Below are positions 30,704 through 39,450 of a stretch of DNA of 39,571 nt, one piece after another. The notes beneath the pieces are model-generated. The model saw only the letters and a program-made list of their open reading frames with translations. It was not told the DNA's origin and ran no database searches. This stretch comes from JBAWWY01 sp037144355 (GTDB taxonomy: Bacteria; Bacillota; Clostridia; Peptostreptococcales; Anaerovoracaceae): the NCBI GenBank assembly GCA_037144355.1, contig JBAWWY010000011.1, positions 1-39,571 on the forward strand, given 5' to 3'. Made by a program: the position numbers and the translations under genes. Numbering within the stretch: the first letter of the stretch is position 1; each line of letters opens with the position of its first letter.

Positions 30704-32110
30704 ATGAAACCCATAAAGATCAAGGACCTTGTGAAATCAATCAATGGTGAATTGTTGCAAGGGAATAAGGAAAACATCATAAGCGGAGTGAAAATCGATT
30801 CCAGAAAAGTCTGTGAAGATGATCTTTTTGTTCCAATCAAGGGCGAATTTCTGGATGGGCATGACTTCATTCAACAATCAATAATTCAAGGTTGCAGCGC
30901 AGTTTTAATTTCCAATATGGAATTTTATCATAAGTACAAGAGTATTGGCAGCGAGGCAGCTTTTATTTTTGTTCAAGACCCAATCAAGGCAATTCAAGAT
31001 TTCTCTGCATTCTATATAAATCTTTTCAATATAAAAAAGATTGCCATAACCGGCAGCACTGGGAAAACAACCACCAAGGAAATGCTTCATGCCATTTTGA
31101 GCGAAAAATTCAAGGCGGTAAAAAACTATGGCAATTACAACAACGAATTAGGGCTTCCCTTGACCATTTTCAATTTAGAAGATATGCATGAAGTTGGTAT
31201 CTTTGAAATGGGAATGAGTGGACCTGGAGAAATAGATTTGATGGCAAAAATTCTAAAACCTGATATTTGCATTATAACCAATATAGGACTTTCCCATATC
31301 GAACATCTTGGGACCAAGGATAATATATTGAAGGCGAAAATGGAGGTTGTAAATTATTTTAATTCAAGCAACGTGCTAATATTGAACGGTGACGATGAGC
31401 TTCTAAGGGAAGTGGCTAGGGAAGATACAGAAAACGCCTTTAGAATAATTACTGTTGGACTTACATCGGGTTGTGATGTTAGAATATCCGAAGTCGATAG
31501 CAGCAAAGAAAATCTTGTCTCTTTTGATTTAAAGATACAAGATGAGAATAAAAATTTTGAAGTTTCAGCTCCTGGAGCGCATAACGCTTATAATTGCGCG
31601 CTTGCTTTGACTTGCGCCACAGTCCTTGGTGTAGATCTGGATTCAGTGAAAGGTGCATTGAAAAGTTTTGCCACAGCTGGAAACAGACTTAAAATCAAAA
31701 CTGGACAGGGAATTAAGATTATCGATGATACTTACAATGCAAGCCCAGATTCAATGGAAGCAGCTATAGATGTACTCGCAGGATATAAAAGCGGGCGACG
31801 TGTGGCAATTCTTGGAGATATGCTTGAACTTGGAGAAAAGGCAGAGGATTTCCATAAAGATGTACTGGAATACTGCAGAAAATCCGGCATAGAATTGATA
31901 ATATCCTACGGCCAAAATTTCGAAGCAAATGTTAAGAATAAAAAAGTGAACGGAACAAAGATTAAAGAAATAAGCTTTTCAAGTAAAAGTGATCTGGAAA
32001 AATATCTGGCAGTGGAAATAGCCAAGGATGACATCATCCTGGTAAAAGGATCAAGAGGAATGGAAATGGAAACAGTAGTTGAATTCTTATGCGCAAAGGC
32101 ATTTGAATAG
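30704..32110 (+). CDS. murF: UDP-N-acetylmuramoyl-tripeptide-D-alanyl-D-alanine ligase
   Basis: Last cytoplasmic amino-acid-adding step of peptidoglycan precursor synthesis; joins D-Ala-D-Ala to UDP-MurNAc-tripeptide with ATP. It has 468 residues. The N-terminal substrate-binding domain contains GVKIDSRKVCEDDLFVPIKGEFLDGHDF, typical of MurE/MurF. The ATP loop TGSTGKTTTK begins at residue 116, and the central domain has NYNNELGLPLTIF and the C-terminal DDTYNASPDSMEAA signature of MurF. The ribosome-binding site (AAAGGAG) is 14 bases from the ATG, longer than usual. murE, which commonly precedes murF, is not present here. Confidence 0.93.
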   Translation: MKPIKIKDLVKSINGELLQGNKENIISGVKIDSRKVCEDDLFVPIKGEFLDGHDFIQQSIIQGCSAVLISNMEFYHKYKSIGSEAAFIFVQDPIKAIQDFSAFYINLFNIKKIAITGSTGKTTTKEMLHAILSEKFKAVKNYGNYNNELGLPLTIFNLEDMHEVGIFEMGMSGPGEIDLMAKILKPDICIITNIGLSHIEHLGTKDNILKAKMEVVNYFNSSNVLILNGDDELLREVAREDTENAFRIITVGLTSGCDVRISEVDSSKENLVSFDLKIQDENKNFEVSAPGAHNAYNCALALTCATVLGVDLDSVKGALKSFATAGNRLKIKTGQGIKIIDDTYNASPDSMEAAIDVLAGYKSGRRVAILGDMLELGEKAEDFHKDVLEYCRKSGIELIISYGQNFEANVKNKKVNGTKIKEISFSSKSDLEKYLAVEIAKDDIILVKGSRGMEMETVVEFLCAKAFE

Positions 32111-32121
32111 GGAGATAAATC

Positions 32122-33087
32122 ATGGATTTCAATATTGATTATATATGGGCGCTCGTTGTCTCTTTTATTTTAACCGTGATTTTTTCGCTGGTTTTAATTC
32201 CCATTTTGAAAAGAATAAAAGCGGGGCAGAATATTCGGGAAGATGGGCCACAGTCACACCTAGCTAAGACTGGCACTCCAACAATGGGTGGAATTGCAAT
32301 TATACTTGCTTCCTCAATCGCATTTATAATGTTTGGCGCCATGAAAAGGGAAATGCTCATAATTCTGGTTTCATACTTTGCCTTTGGAGCTTTGGGATTC
32401 ACGGACGATTTTGTAAAAGTTGCTATGAAAAGAAATCTGGGGCTAAAAGCATACCAAAAGTTAACTATGCAGGTTTTGATTGCCCTCTCAATTGGGCTTT
32501 ACCAATTGGATGTTTCCAGATTCCATAATAGTGTCTATGTTCCCATATTAAATGAATTTGTAAATTTTGGGATTTTTTATCTTCCCTTTATAATATTTGT
32601 AATCGTGGCTATATCAAACAGTGTTAATCTGACTGATGGGTTGGATGGGCTTGCTTCTTCCGTCACCTTTGCCATAGCCTTATTCCTGGCAATCATGGGA
32701 ATGAGTTTCGGCAATACAAGTTCTGCAATTTTCTGCAGCGCAATAGCTGGGGCATGCCTCGGATTCCTGATTTTCAACAAGAATCCAGCAAAAGTTTTCA
32801 TGGGAGATACTGGCTCGCTAGCTTTAGGCGGAGCCATTGCAATAGCAGCTATTCTAATGAATTTGGAAATGATAATACCAATTGCAGGTGGCATTTTTGT
32901 AGCCGAAGCCGCATCGGTTGTAATACAAGTTGGGAGTTTCAAGTTAAGAGGAAAAAGAGTTTTCAAAATGGCTCCATTGCATCATCACTTTGAGCTTTCT
33001 GGTTGGAAGGAAACAAAGGTTGTTTACATCTTTTTCGCAATAACAGTATTGCTATGTATAATAAGTTTTTTAATATTAAGAATATAA
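32122..33087 (+). CDS. mraY: Phospho-N-acetylmuramoyl-pentapeptide transferase
   Basis: Integral membrane enzyme that transfers phospho-MurNAc-pentapeptide to undecaprenyl phosphate, forming lipid I. The 321-residue protein has about ten transmembrane helices. Active-site motifs are FTDDFVKVAMKRN (paired aspartates), SVNLTDGLDGLA (Asp172), FMGDTGSLALGG (Asp229) and the histidine cluster PLHHHFE near the C-terminus. GPQSHLAKTGTPTMGG lies in the first cytoplasmic loop as expected. It begins 11 bases after murF with GGGAG. Confidence 0.96.
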   Translation: MDFNIDYIWALVVSFILTVIFSLVLIPILKRIKAGQNIREDGPQSHLAKTGTPTMGGIAIILASSIAFIMFGAMKREMLIILVSYFAFGALGFTDDFVKVAMKRNLGLKAYQKLTMQVLIALSIGLYQLDVSRFHNSVYVPILNEFVNFGIFYLPFIIFVIVAISNSVNLTDGLDGLASSVTFAIALFLAIMGMSFGNTSSAIFCSAIAGACLGFLIFNKNPAKVFMGDTGSLALGGAIAIAAILMNLEMIIPIAGGIFVAEAASVVIQVGSFKLRGKRVFKMAPLHHHFELSGWKETKVVYIFFAITVLLCIISFLILRI

Positions 33088-33106
33088 TTGATTTGAGGTT
33101 GAGCAT

Positions 33107-34477
33107 ATGGAATTCAATAAAAAGAGAATATTAGTTGTAGGGCTTGGAAAATCTGGTACCTCCGCTGTTTCACTGCTTCTTGCGGAAAGTTCTATAATTA
33201 GCGTCTATGACAAGAAGACAAAAGATGAATTAGATAAGGAACTACTAAAAAAGCTGCAGGAGAATAATATCACCATGTTTCTTTCAGAAGAACCAAAAAA
33301 CATGGAAGATTTTGATCTTCTAATTGTAAGTCCCGGAGTTCCATTGGATATTCCTTTCATTGCCAGGGCAAAAGAACTGGGTATTGTAATTATTGGAGAA
33401 CTTGAACTAGGCTACCAATTCTGCAAGGGTAAATTTGTAGCAATAACAGGCACAAATGGAAAGACAACCACAACAACATTGATTGGAGAAATATTCAAAA
33501 AAAGTGGCAAGGATGCCTATGTGGTCGGGAATATTGGCACACCGGTCATAAACAATGCAAGGGAAAGCACTAAAGACAGTTGGTTCATAACAGAAACCAG
33601 CAGTTTTCAACTTGAGACCATTTCTGAATTCCATCCAGTGGTTTCGGTTTTGCTTAATATTACTCCTGATCATATGGATAGGCACAAGACCATGGAAGGA
33701 TACGGGGAAGCAAAGGCGAGAATATTTGAAAATCAGGGAAGCGAAGACTTTTTTATCGTGAATTATGACGATAAGATCGCATATGGCTATTCGGAACATT
33801 GCAAGGCAAAGGTGGTTCCTTTCAGCAGGAGCCAGAAGCTGGAATTTGGATGCTTTGTAGATGGAGAGAATATAGTTATCAAAGATGAAAAAGGTTCATC
33901 AATTGATGTTTGCAAGACGAAGGACATTATAATCCCAGGTCTTCACAATTTGGAAAACACGCTGGCAGCAGTAGCGGCGTCATATTTTGCCGGAATTGAA
34001 ACGAAATATATTGAAGAAACAATAAAAACATTCGAGGGAGTGGAGCATCGCTTGAAGCTTGTAAGAGAATATAAGAAAGTCAGGTATGTGAACGATTCGA
34101 AGGGAACAAATCCAGATGCTTCGATTAAGGCGATTGAAGCTATCGATGGTGGAATAATACTAATTGCCGGAGGCTATGACAAGGGATCGACGTATGAAAC
34201 CTTTATTGGAAGCTTCAACGGCAAGGTTAAAAAACTTATTTTATTAGGCAAAACAGCGCCAAAGATTAAAAAGACGGCGGAAGATATGGGATTCAAAGAA
34301 ATATTGCTGGGAAAAGATATGGATGAATGCGTTCTAATTGCCCACAAATATGCAACGCCAGGAGATACTGTCCTGCTCTCTCCAGCATGTGCTAGTTGGG
34401 ATATGTATAAATGTTTTGAAGACCGAGGAGAGCATTTTATAAATTGTGTAAACAGCTTAGAGGATAAGGATGAATAA
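33107..34477 (+). CDS. murD: UDP-N-acetylmuramoylalanine-D-glutamate ligase
   Basis: Cytosolic ligase adding D-glutamate to UDP-MurNAc-L-Ala with ATP. It has 456 residues. The N-terminal Rossmann-like domain opens KRILVVGLGKSGTS, the ATP loop TGTNGKTT begins at residue 114, then NITPDHMDRH and VEHRLKLV of the central domain, NDSKGTNPDA, and a C-terminal domain ending LLSPACASWDMYKCFEDRGEHF, a MurD signature. The stop overlaps the ftsW start by eight bases (ATGAATAA). Confidence 0.96.
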   Translation: MEFNKKRILVVGLGKSGTSAVSLLLAESSIISVYDKKTKDELDKELLKKLQENNITMFLSEEPKNMEDFDLLIVSPGVPLDIPFIARAKELGIVIIGELELGYQFCKGKFVAITGTNGKTTTTTLIGEIFKKSGKDAYVVGNIGTPVINNARESTKDSWFITETSSFQLETISEFHPVVSVLLNITPDHMDRHKTMEGYGEAKARIFENQGSEDFFIVNYDDKIAYGYSEHCKAKVVPFSRSQKLEFGCFVDGENIVIKDEKGSSIDVCKTKDIIIPGLHNLENTLAAVAASYFAGIETKYIEETIKTFEGVEHRLKLVREYKKVRYVNDSKGTNPDASIKAIEAIDGGIILIAGGYDKGSTYETFIGSFNGKVKKLILLGKTAPKIKKTAEDMGFKEILLGKDMDECVLIAHKYATPGDTVLLSPACASWDMYKCFEDRGEHFINCVNSLEDKDE

Positions 34478-35579
34478 AAAGAAACAACCTGATTTTATAC
34501 TTTTTTTCATCGTAGCAGCCCTTGTAGTTTTTGGGGTTATAATGGTATTTAGTTCAAGTTATTATAATGCCTTGGATAAATATGGAGATGCCTTTTATTT
34601 CCTTAAAAAGGACATAGTATGGGCGATTTTAGGCTTTATAGCCATGTACTTAGGAAGCAGGATACCCTATCAATTGTATAGGAAATTCAGCGTCCCAATT
34701 ATTTCCATCAGTCTAGGTCTTTTAATACTTATTTTCACTCCATTGGGACTTGAGCTTAACAATTCGGTAAGGTGGCTCCAGATTGGACCAATTACCATAA
34801 TGCCTGGCGAATTTGCAAAACTTGCTGTAATTATTTTTTCATCAGTCTATTTAAGCGCATCAAAAAATCGTATTAAGTCATTGAGATATGGAATCCTGCC
34901 TATGCTTGGCTTATTGGGACTGTTTTGCGGCCTTATAATACTTCAGCCTAATTTGAGCACGGCAATAACGGTTGCTGGAATAATAGTTGGAATAATGTTT
35001 GTTTCAGGCCTGAATACCATTTACTTAACCGGAGTTATTGGATTAGGCGCATTTGGTGTCACGGCTCTTATATTAAGCGATAGGGATGGATATTGGATGA
35101 AAAGGCTCACCACATTCATGAATCCCTTTGCAGACCCAAAAGGTGACGGATGGCAGGTTGTACAGTCAATCCTCGCTTTGGGTTCAGGTGGCTTGTTTGG
35201 TGTTGGCCTTGGCAAGAGCATTCAAAAGACCTTATACCTTCCAGAACCGCAAAACGATTTTATATTTGCAATAATTGGCGAAGAACTTGGGTTTATTGGA
35301 TGTGTGTTATTAATAATCGCATATTCATTTCTAATATGGAGAGGCTTGCATATTGCTTTAAAAGCTCCTGATTTACTGGGTACGCTTCTCGCATCTGGAA
35401 TCACTATTATGATTGCAGTTCAAGTGATATTGAACATCGCTGTTGTAACTTCCTCCATGCCTCCAACTGGTATTGGACTGCCATTTATCAGCTGGGGTGG
35501 GAATGCCCTGGTTATGTTCATGTTCTCAATTGGAATATTGTTGAATATCTCTAAATATGTAGTAAAGCAGGTGAAATGA
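34470..35579 (+). CDS. ftsW: FtsW/SpoVE-type peptidoglycan glycosyltransferase (SEDS family)
   Basis: Polytopic membrane enzyme of the SEDS family that polymerises lipid II at the division site together with a class B PBP. The 369-residue protein has about ten transmembrane segments. Recognisable parts are MVFSSSYYNAL after helix 1, NNSVRWLQIGPITIMPGEFAKLA (the SEDS motif with R-W-x-P-x-x-x-Q/E-x-K-like order), LILQPNLSTA, the large loop QNDFIFAIIGEELGFIG and the C-terminal PPTGIGLPFISWGGN. The last motif usually ends SYGGS/T, so WGGN is a mild variant. It lies between murD and murG, the usual place of ftsW or spoVE in Bacillota. Confidence 0.92.
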   Translation: MNKKKQPDFILFFIVAALVVFGVIMVFSSSYYNALDKYGDAFYFLKKDIVWAILGFIAMYLGSRIPYQLYRKFSVPIISISLGLLILIFTPLGLELNNSVRWLQIGPITIMPGEFAKLAVIIFSSVYLSASKNRIKSLRYGILPMLGLLGLFCGLIILQPNLSTAITVAGIIVGIMFVSGLNTIYLTGVIGLGAFGVTALILSDRDGYWMKRLTTFMNPFADPKGDGWQVVQSILALGSGGLFGVGLGKSIQKTLYLPEPQNDFIFAIIGEELGFIGCVLLIIAYSFLIWRGLHIALKAPDLLGTLLASGITIMIAVQVILNIAVVTSSMPPTGIGLPFISWGGNALVMFMFSIGILLNISKYVVKQVK

Positions 35580-36673
35580 TGAGAATACTAATGACGGGTG
35601 GAGGAACAGGTGGACATATATATCCAGCTCTAACCATAGCCGACAAAATAAAAAGGAAGAACCCGGGAGCGGAATTTTTATTTGTCGGGACAATGAGAGG
35701 GATGGAAAAGGACATTGTTCCACAGAATGGCTATAAAATTGAATTCATAGATGTCTCAGGCTTTGATAGAAAAAATCTATTGAAGAACTTCAAGACCTTG
35801 ACCAATTTATTTAGAGGAATCAAACAAGCAAAGGAAATAATAGGCAGATTCAAACCGGACATGGTAATTGGAACTGGCGGGTATGTCTGTGGGCCAGTTG
35901 TAAGGGCAGCTTACAAGCTTGGAATAAAGACATATATCCATGAACAAAACGCCCTGCCAGGCATGACAAACAAGATGCTGGAAAAATTCTCCAACAAAGT
36001 TTTCATCAGTTTTGAAGAATCTAGAAAATATTTCAAGAACGGGGGGAAACTAATATTGTCAGGAAATCCGATTAGAAAAGAATTCCTAATGCAAAACAAT
36101 ATGGAGAACAGGAAAAATCTTCAAATATCCGAGGGTGATTTCGCAGTCCTATGTTTTTCCGGCAGCCAGGGCTCTCAGACAATAAATACCTCCATCTTGG
36201 AAGCTATTGAAAAACTAGCATCAGAAGAAAAAATCAAGCTATTCTTCATAACAGGAAACGGTTATTATGATCAAGTTTGCCAAACATTAAAAGAAAAGAA
36301 CCTGTGGGAATCAGAAAGTATTAAGGTATTGCCATATACCCATGAGCTTTATAAATATATGTCGGCGGCGGACGTGGTAATAAGCAGGGCGGGGGCTTTG
36401 ACGGTTTCCGAGATAACTGCCTGCGGAAAGGCATCGATTCTAATCCCATCGCCCTATGTGGCAAACAACCACCAGTACTATAACGCTAAAATCCTTGCCG
36501 ATGCCTCCTGTTCAATTCTTTTAGAAGAAAAGGAACTGGTTGGATTCAAGCTTTATGATACAATAATGCGATTGAAAAACAATAAAGAACTGGTAAATAG
36601 AATGAGCACAATCAGTGCAAAGCTTGGCAAACTGGATGCTGTGGAAATTATATACGAAAACATTGAAATCTAA
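35579..36673 (+). CDS. murG: UDP-GlcNAc:lipid I N-acetylglucosaminyltransferase
   Basis: Peripheral membrane GT-B enzyme that adds GlcNAc to lipid I to make lipid II. About 364 residues: GGGTGGHIYPAL at the N-terminus, GTGGYVCGP and HEQNALPGMTNK in the first domain, and the C-terminal donor-binding SRAGALTVSEITACGKASILIPSPYVANNHQ. The ATG at 35579 is preferred because AGGTGA (35569-35574) is too close to the ATG at 35576; the difference is one methionine. The start overlaps the last base of the ftsW stop, so the two are coupled. Confidence 0.96.
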   Translation: MRILMTGGGTGGHIYPALTIADKIKRKNPGAEFLFVGTMRGMEKDIVPQNGYKIEFIDVSGFDRKNLLKNFKTLTNLFRGIKQAKEIIGRFKPDMVIGTGGYVCGPVVRAAYKLGIKTYIHEQNALPGMTNKMLEKFSNKVFISFEESRKYFKNGGKLILSGNPIRKEFLMQNNMENRKNLQISEGDFAVLCFSGSQGSQTINTSILEAIEKLASEEKIKLFFITGNGYYDQVCQTLKEKNLWESESIKVLPYTHELYKYMSAADVVISRAGALTVSEITACGKASILIPSPYVANNHQYYNAKILADASCSILLEEKELVGFKLYDTIMRLKNNKELVNRMSTISAKLGKLDAVEIIYENIEI

Positions 36674-36729
36674 GTGATTTGTGTGATATATTAATCTAAT
36701 ACTTATCAAATATAAGGATATATGCTTTT

Positions 36730-37518
36730 ATGAATAATAATGACAATTTTCAGGAAGAAAATGACAAAATAGAAGTAAGAGAAACAAGGCCGCCAAGAAA
36801 GAAAAAGCGTAAAAAGAAGAATTATCTGCTCAGGCTATTTTTTATCATTTGCTTTTCCGTCTTGATGTATCTATTTCTAAGTTCAAGCATTTTTGACATT
36901 CAGCAAATTACCGTGGAAAACAACAGCTACTTTACAACGGAGCAGGTAATCAATATTGCAGGGGCCAAGACTGGCGGGAATATATTTGCAACAAGCACAG
37001 GCAAAATGAAGGACAATTTATTGCTTGATCCATATATAAAGAATGCCAAAGTATCTAGACGGCTTCCAAACAAAATTAATATAAATGTCGAAGAGAGAGT
37101 GGAGTCTGCATATCTTACATATCGATCTGATTTCATAATAATCGACGATGAAGGAATTGTATTGAGGCAGGCGGCTATAGAGCCAAAACTTACATCTATT
37201 GAGGGTGTAACAATAAAGAATATCAAACTTGGAAAACCAATTGAAGTTGAGGAAAATGCCATGATGTCCGAAACCATCAACTTATTGAAAAAGATGAAAG
37301 AACAACAAGTTTTCTTTAAGAAAATAAAAGTTTCAAGCGTGGTTGTCAAGGCTTACATATATGACAGCCTCATTTGCCAGGCGACACCGGAAATACTTTC
37401 AAACAGCATGGCGCAATTAAACCAGGTAATAGCAGATTTATATAAAAAGGGAATTGAAAGAGGCCTGATTACCATGGGTGACGATGGATATTTCTCTTTT
37501 AGTCCTGTTCCAGAATAA
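36730..37518 (+). CDS. ftsQ: Cell division protein FtsQ/DivIB
   Basis: Bitopic divisome protein of 262 residues. It has a cytoplasmic head ending in a strongly basic run (RPPRKKKRKKKN), one transmembrane helix (LRLFFIICFSVLMYLFL), and an extracellular POTRA domain (FDIQQITVENNSYFTTEQVINIAG) followed by the FtsQ beta domain (LLLDPYIKNAKVSRRLPNKININVEER). It works with FtsL and DivIC/FtsB to control septal synthesis. murB, which often lies between murG and divIB, is missing; the 56-base gap before the gene is AT-rich with AAGGA as a weak, distant ribosome-binding site. Confidence 0.9.
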   Translation: MNNNDNFQEENDKIEVRETRPPRKKKRKKKNYLLRLFFIICFSVLMYLFLSSSIFDIQQITVENNSYFTTEQVINIAGAKTGGNIFATSTGKMKDNLLLDPYIKNAKVSRRLPNKININVEERVESAYLTYRSDFIIIDDEGIVLRQAAIEPKLTSIEGVTIKNIKLGKPIEVEENAMMSETINLLKKMKEQQVFFKKIKVSSVVVKAYIYDSLICQATPEILSNSMAQLNQVIADLYKKGIERGLITMGDDGYFSFSPVPE

Positions 37519-37529
37519 GGAGAGTAAGA

Positions 37530-38255
37530 ATGAAAAAATATGGCGGAGTAATTTTAGTCGGATTCCTGGCATTATTGATTGGACTGGTTATTTCAGTTCA
37601 AATTTCCACTACCCAGGGAGCAGATCCAGGCGGGTTGATTCCTTTTGCAAAGGCTCAGGGATATGTGGCCGAACTAAAAAAAGTCAGGGCTGACAAGGAA
37701 GTAATTCTGCAACAGCTTAATGATTTGGAAAAACAGCTGGAAGATATTAAGAAAAACAAGGCAGAGGGAGATGTTGTAGCGGAACAAATGGTTGCCGACT
37801 TGGCAAAATACAAGATGGCAGCTGGAATGGTTGATGTGAAAGGGCCTGGAGTATCCGTAACAATTGATGATCCCAAGGTTGAAGTACTGGATGGAGAGAA
37901 GTACAGCGTAATTATGTACAACTATGAATTACTGCTCAGCTTTGTCAACAAACTTAAAGACGCTGGCGCAGAGGCAATTTCCATAAATGGACAAAGAATA
38001 ATAGCTACAACCGAAATAAGCCTTGCCGGAGAGAACGTCAATATAAATGGAGTGCCGACAGCACCCCCATACATTATAAAAGCTATAGGCAATCCTGACA
38101 CGATTGAATCAACATTGACCATTAGATTTGGAATTGTTGAACAAATGAAAAGCAGATACAATCTCAGCGTTGATATTAATAAGTCGGATGAAATCAGCAT
38201 ACCAAGATTTAGCAATGTTATAACTTTTAGATATGCAAAACCTGTTACAGAATAA
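37530..38255 (+). CDS. DUF881 protein (YlxW/YlxX type), first copy
   Basis: A 241-residue membrane-anchored protein: one N-terminal hydrophobic segment (YGGVILVGFLALLIGLVISVQ), a coiled-coil (LKKVRADKEVILQQLNDLEK), then the DUF881 domain with GPGVSVTIDDPKVEVLDGE, NELLLSFVNKLKDAGAEAISINGQRI-type core and the PYIIKAIG stretch. In B. subtilis ylxW and ylxX occupy the same position between divIB and sbp. The function is unresolved; placement points to envelope or division. It has a paralogue directly downstream. Confidence 0.88.
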   Translation: MKKYGGVILVGFLALLIGLVISVQISTTQGADPGGLIPFAKAQGYVAELKKVRADKEVILQQLNDLEKQLEDIKKNKAEGDVVAEQMVADLAKYKMAAGMVDVKGPGVSVTIDDPKVEVLDGEKYSVIMYNYELLLSFVNKLKDAGAEAISINGQRIIATTEISLAGENVNINGVPTAPPYIIKAIGNPDTIESTLTIRFGIVEQMKSRYNLSVDINKSDEISIPRFSNVITFRYAKPVTE

Positions 38256-38274
38256 CTATTAAGGAATTAAAATA

Positions 38275-38979
38275 ATGAAAAAAGATACAATCATAATATT
38301 TGTGATTTGCGTTGCCGTTGGATTTCTAATTGCCATTTCGGCAAAATTGACAAACGGCCAACATCTTTTTGTTTCACCCAATGTGATAAACGACTTGAAA
38401 ACAACCATTGAAAGTGAAAATCAAGAATCAAAAAGCGTTCTTGAACTAATTGCCAAAGATAAAGATGAACTCAAGAAACTGCAAGGAAAAAGTACTTCAG
38501 ATAGCAGCTTTAAAGCCCAGCTATCAAAAGAAGTTGAAAACTATAAAACCATAAGTGGAGCATATGATCTTCGCGGAGAGGGTGTAACTGTAACAATCGA
38601 TGATGGAACGAGGCCCCTACTCGAGGGAGAAGACCCAAACAATGTACTGGTTCACGATGCAGACTTGCTCAGCATATTGAATGAATTGAAAACTGCTGGA
38701 GCTGAAGCAATTTCCGTCAATGGACAAAGACTGGTAAACACTTCGGAAATAGCGTGTTCGGGATATTCTGTAAGAATCAACAACCAGTTTTTCGCAAGAC
38801 CATTCATAATAAGTGCAATTGGAGATTCCAAGAGAATGGCGGCTGTTATGGTTGCACCGGAAAGTTATGGGAATCTTTTGAAGGAATATGGACTAACATT
38901 CGAAGTGAAGATTTCAGATGATGTACTCATAAAAAAATATACGGAAACATTTACAAATAAATATATGGTAAAAAAATAA
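38275..38979 (+). CDS. DUF881 protein (YlxW/YlxX type), second copy
   Basis: A 234-residue paralogue of the preceding gene with the same plan: N-terminal hydrophobic helix (IIIFVICVAVGFLIAISA), a short coiled coil, and a DUF881 domain with GEGVTVTIDDGTRP, HDADLLSILNELKTAGAEA, SVNGQRLVNTSEI and FARPFIISAIGD. The shared GAEAIS-(I/V)-NGQR core shows the duplication. No strong GGAGG precedes its ATG; the sequence AAGGAATTAAAATA is a weaker site, so it may be translated at lower level than its neighbour. Confidence 0.88.
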   Translation: MKKDTIIIFVICVAVGFLIAISAKLTNGQHLFVSPNVINDLKTTIESENQESKSVLELIAKDKDELKKLQGKSTSDSSFKAQLSKEVENYKTISGAYDLRGEGVTVTIDDGTRPLLEGEDPNNVLVHDADLLSILNELKTAGAEAISVNGQRLVNTSEIACSGYSVRINNQFFARPFIISAIGDSKRMAAVMVAPESYGNLLKEYGLTFEVKISDDVLIKKYTETFTNKYMVKK

Positions 38980-39009
38980 TGGTAAAAAAATAGTAGGGAG
39001 GAAATCAAA

Positions 39010-39357
39010 GTGATCATAGCAACAATTATCGGCCTTGCCTCGGGGATATTATTGGGGTTTGTCCTAAACGTATCTTATCCATCGGAATATTCATTTTACA
39101 TTACCATGGCTTTGCTTGCAGCACTGGATTCCATAATAGGAGCCGGCCGGGCGCAACTTGAAGGCAAGTACAACATGGTTATTTTTACTACTGGATTTTT
39201 CCTGAATGCACTTTTGGCAGGGTTGCTGGCATTCCTCGGAGACAAGCTTGGTGTACCTCTATATTATGCCGCAATACTAGTATTTGGAGGCAGATTATTC
39301 CAAAATCTGGGAGTAATAAGAAGAATATTGTTGGACAAGTATATTCTTAAAAAATAG
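39010..39357 (+). CDS. sbp: Small basic protein family (DUF1290, Sbp)
   Basis: A 115-residue membrane protein with three to four hydrophobic segments. It matches the family by MIIATIIGLASGILLGFVLN, YSFYITMALLAALDSIIGAGRAQLEGKYN and the C-terminal FGGRLFQNLGVIRR. It starts with GTG after GGAGG (39998-equivalent spacing seen at 38997-39001). In B. subtilis sbp lies between ylxX and ftsA. Its role is not established. It is followed by a promoter-bearing gap and ftsZ. Confidence 0.9.
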   Translation: MIIATIIGLASGILLGFVLNVSYPSEYSFYITMALLAALDSIIGAGRAQLEGKYNMVIFTTGFFLNALLAGLLAFLGDKLGVPLYYAAILVFGGRLFQNLGVIRRILLDKYILKK

Positions 39358-39398
39358 AATTACAACTCCTAATTTGTAGTGCAAAATCAAGGCTTGCA

Positions 39399-39407
39399 TG
39401 TTATAAT
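39399..39407 (+). promoter_or_regulatory. Extended -10 promoter of ftsZ
   Basis: TGTTATAAT lies 44 bases before the ftsZ ATG, in the sbp-ftsZ gap. Flanking GCTTG (39392-39396) and CAAGC (39408-39412) form a dyad around it, a possible operator. The -35 (GTGCAA at 39379-39384 region) is weak. It gives ftsZ an expression source separate from the cluster. Confidence 0.6.
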
Positions 39408-39450
39408 CAAGCATAAAGTCCCTATAAAATCTACAGGAGGTAACTTTGCA

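Noticed and set aside
30690..30707. Five-codon mini-frame (TTG...TGA) overlapping the murF start
   Set aside because: The Shine-Dalgarno is directly adjacent to the TTG, too close for initiation; likely chance, although it would explain the long murF spacing.
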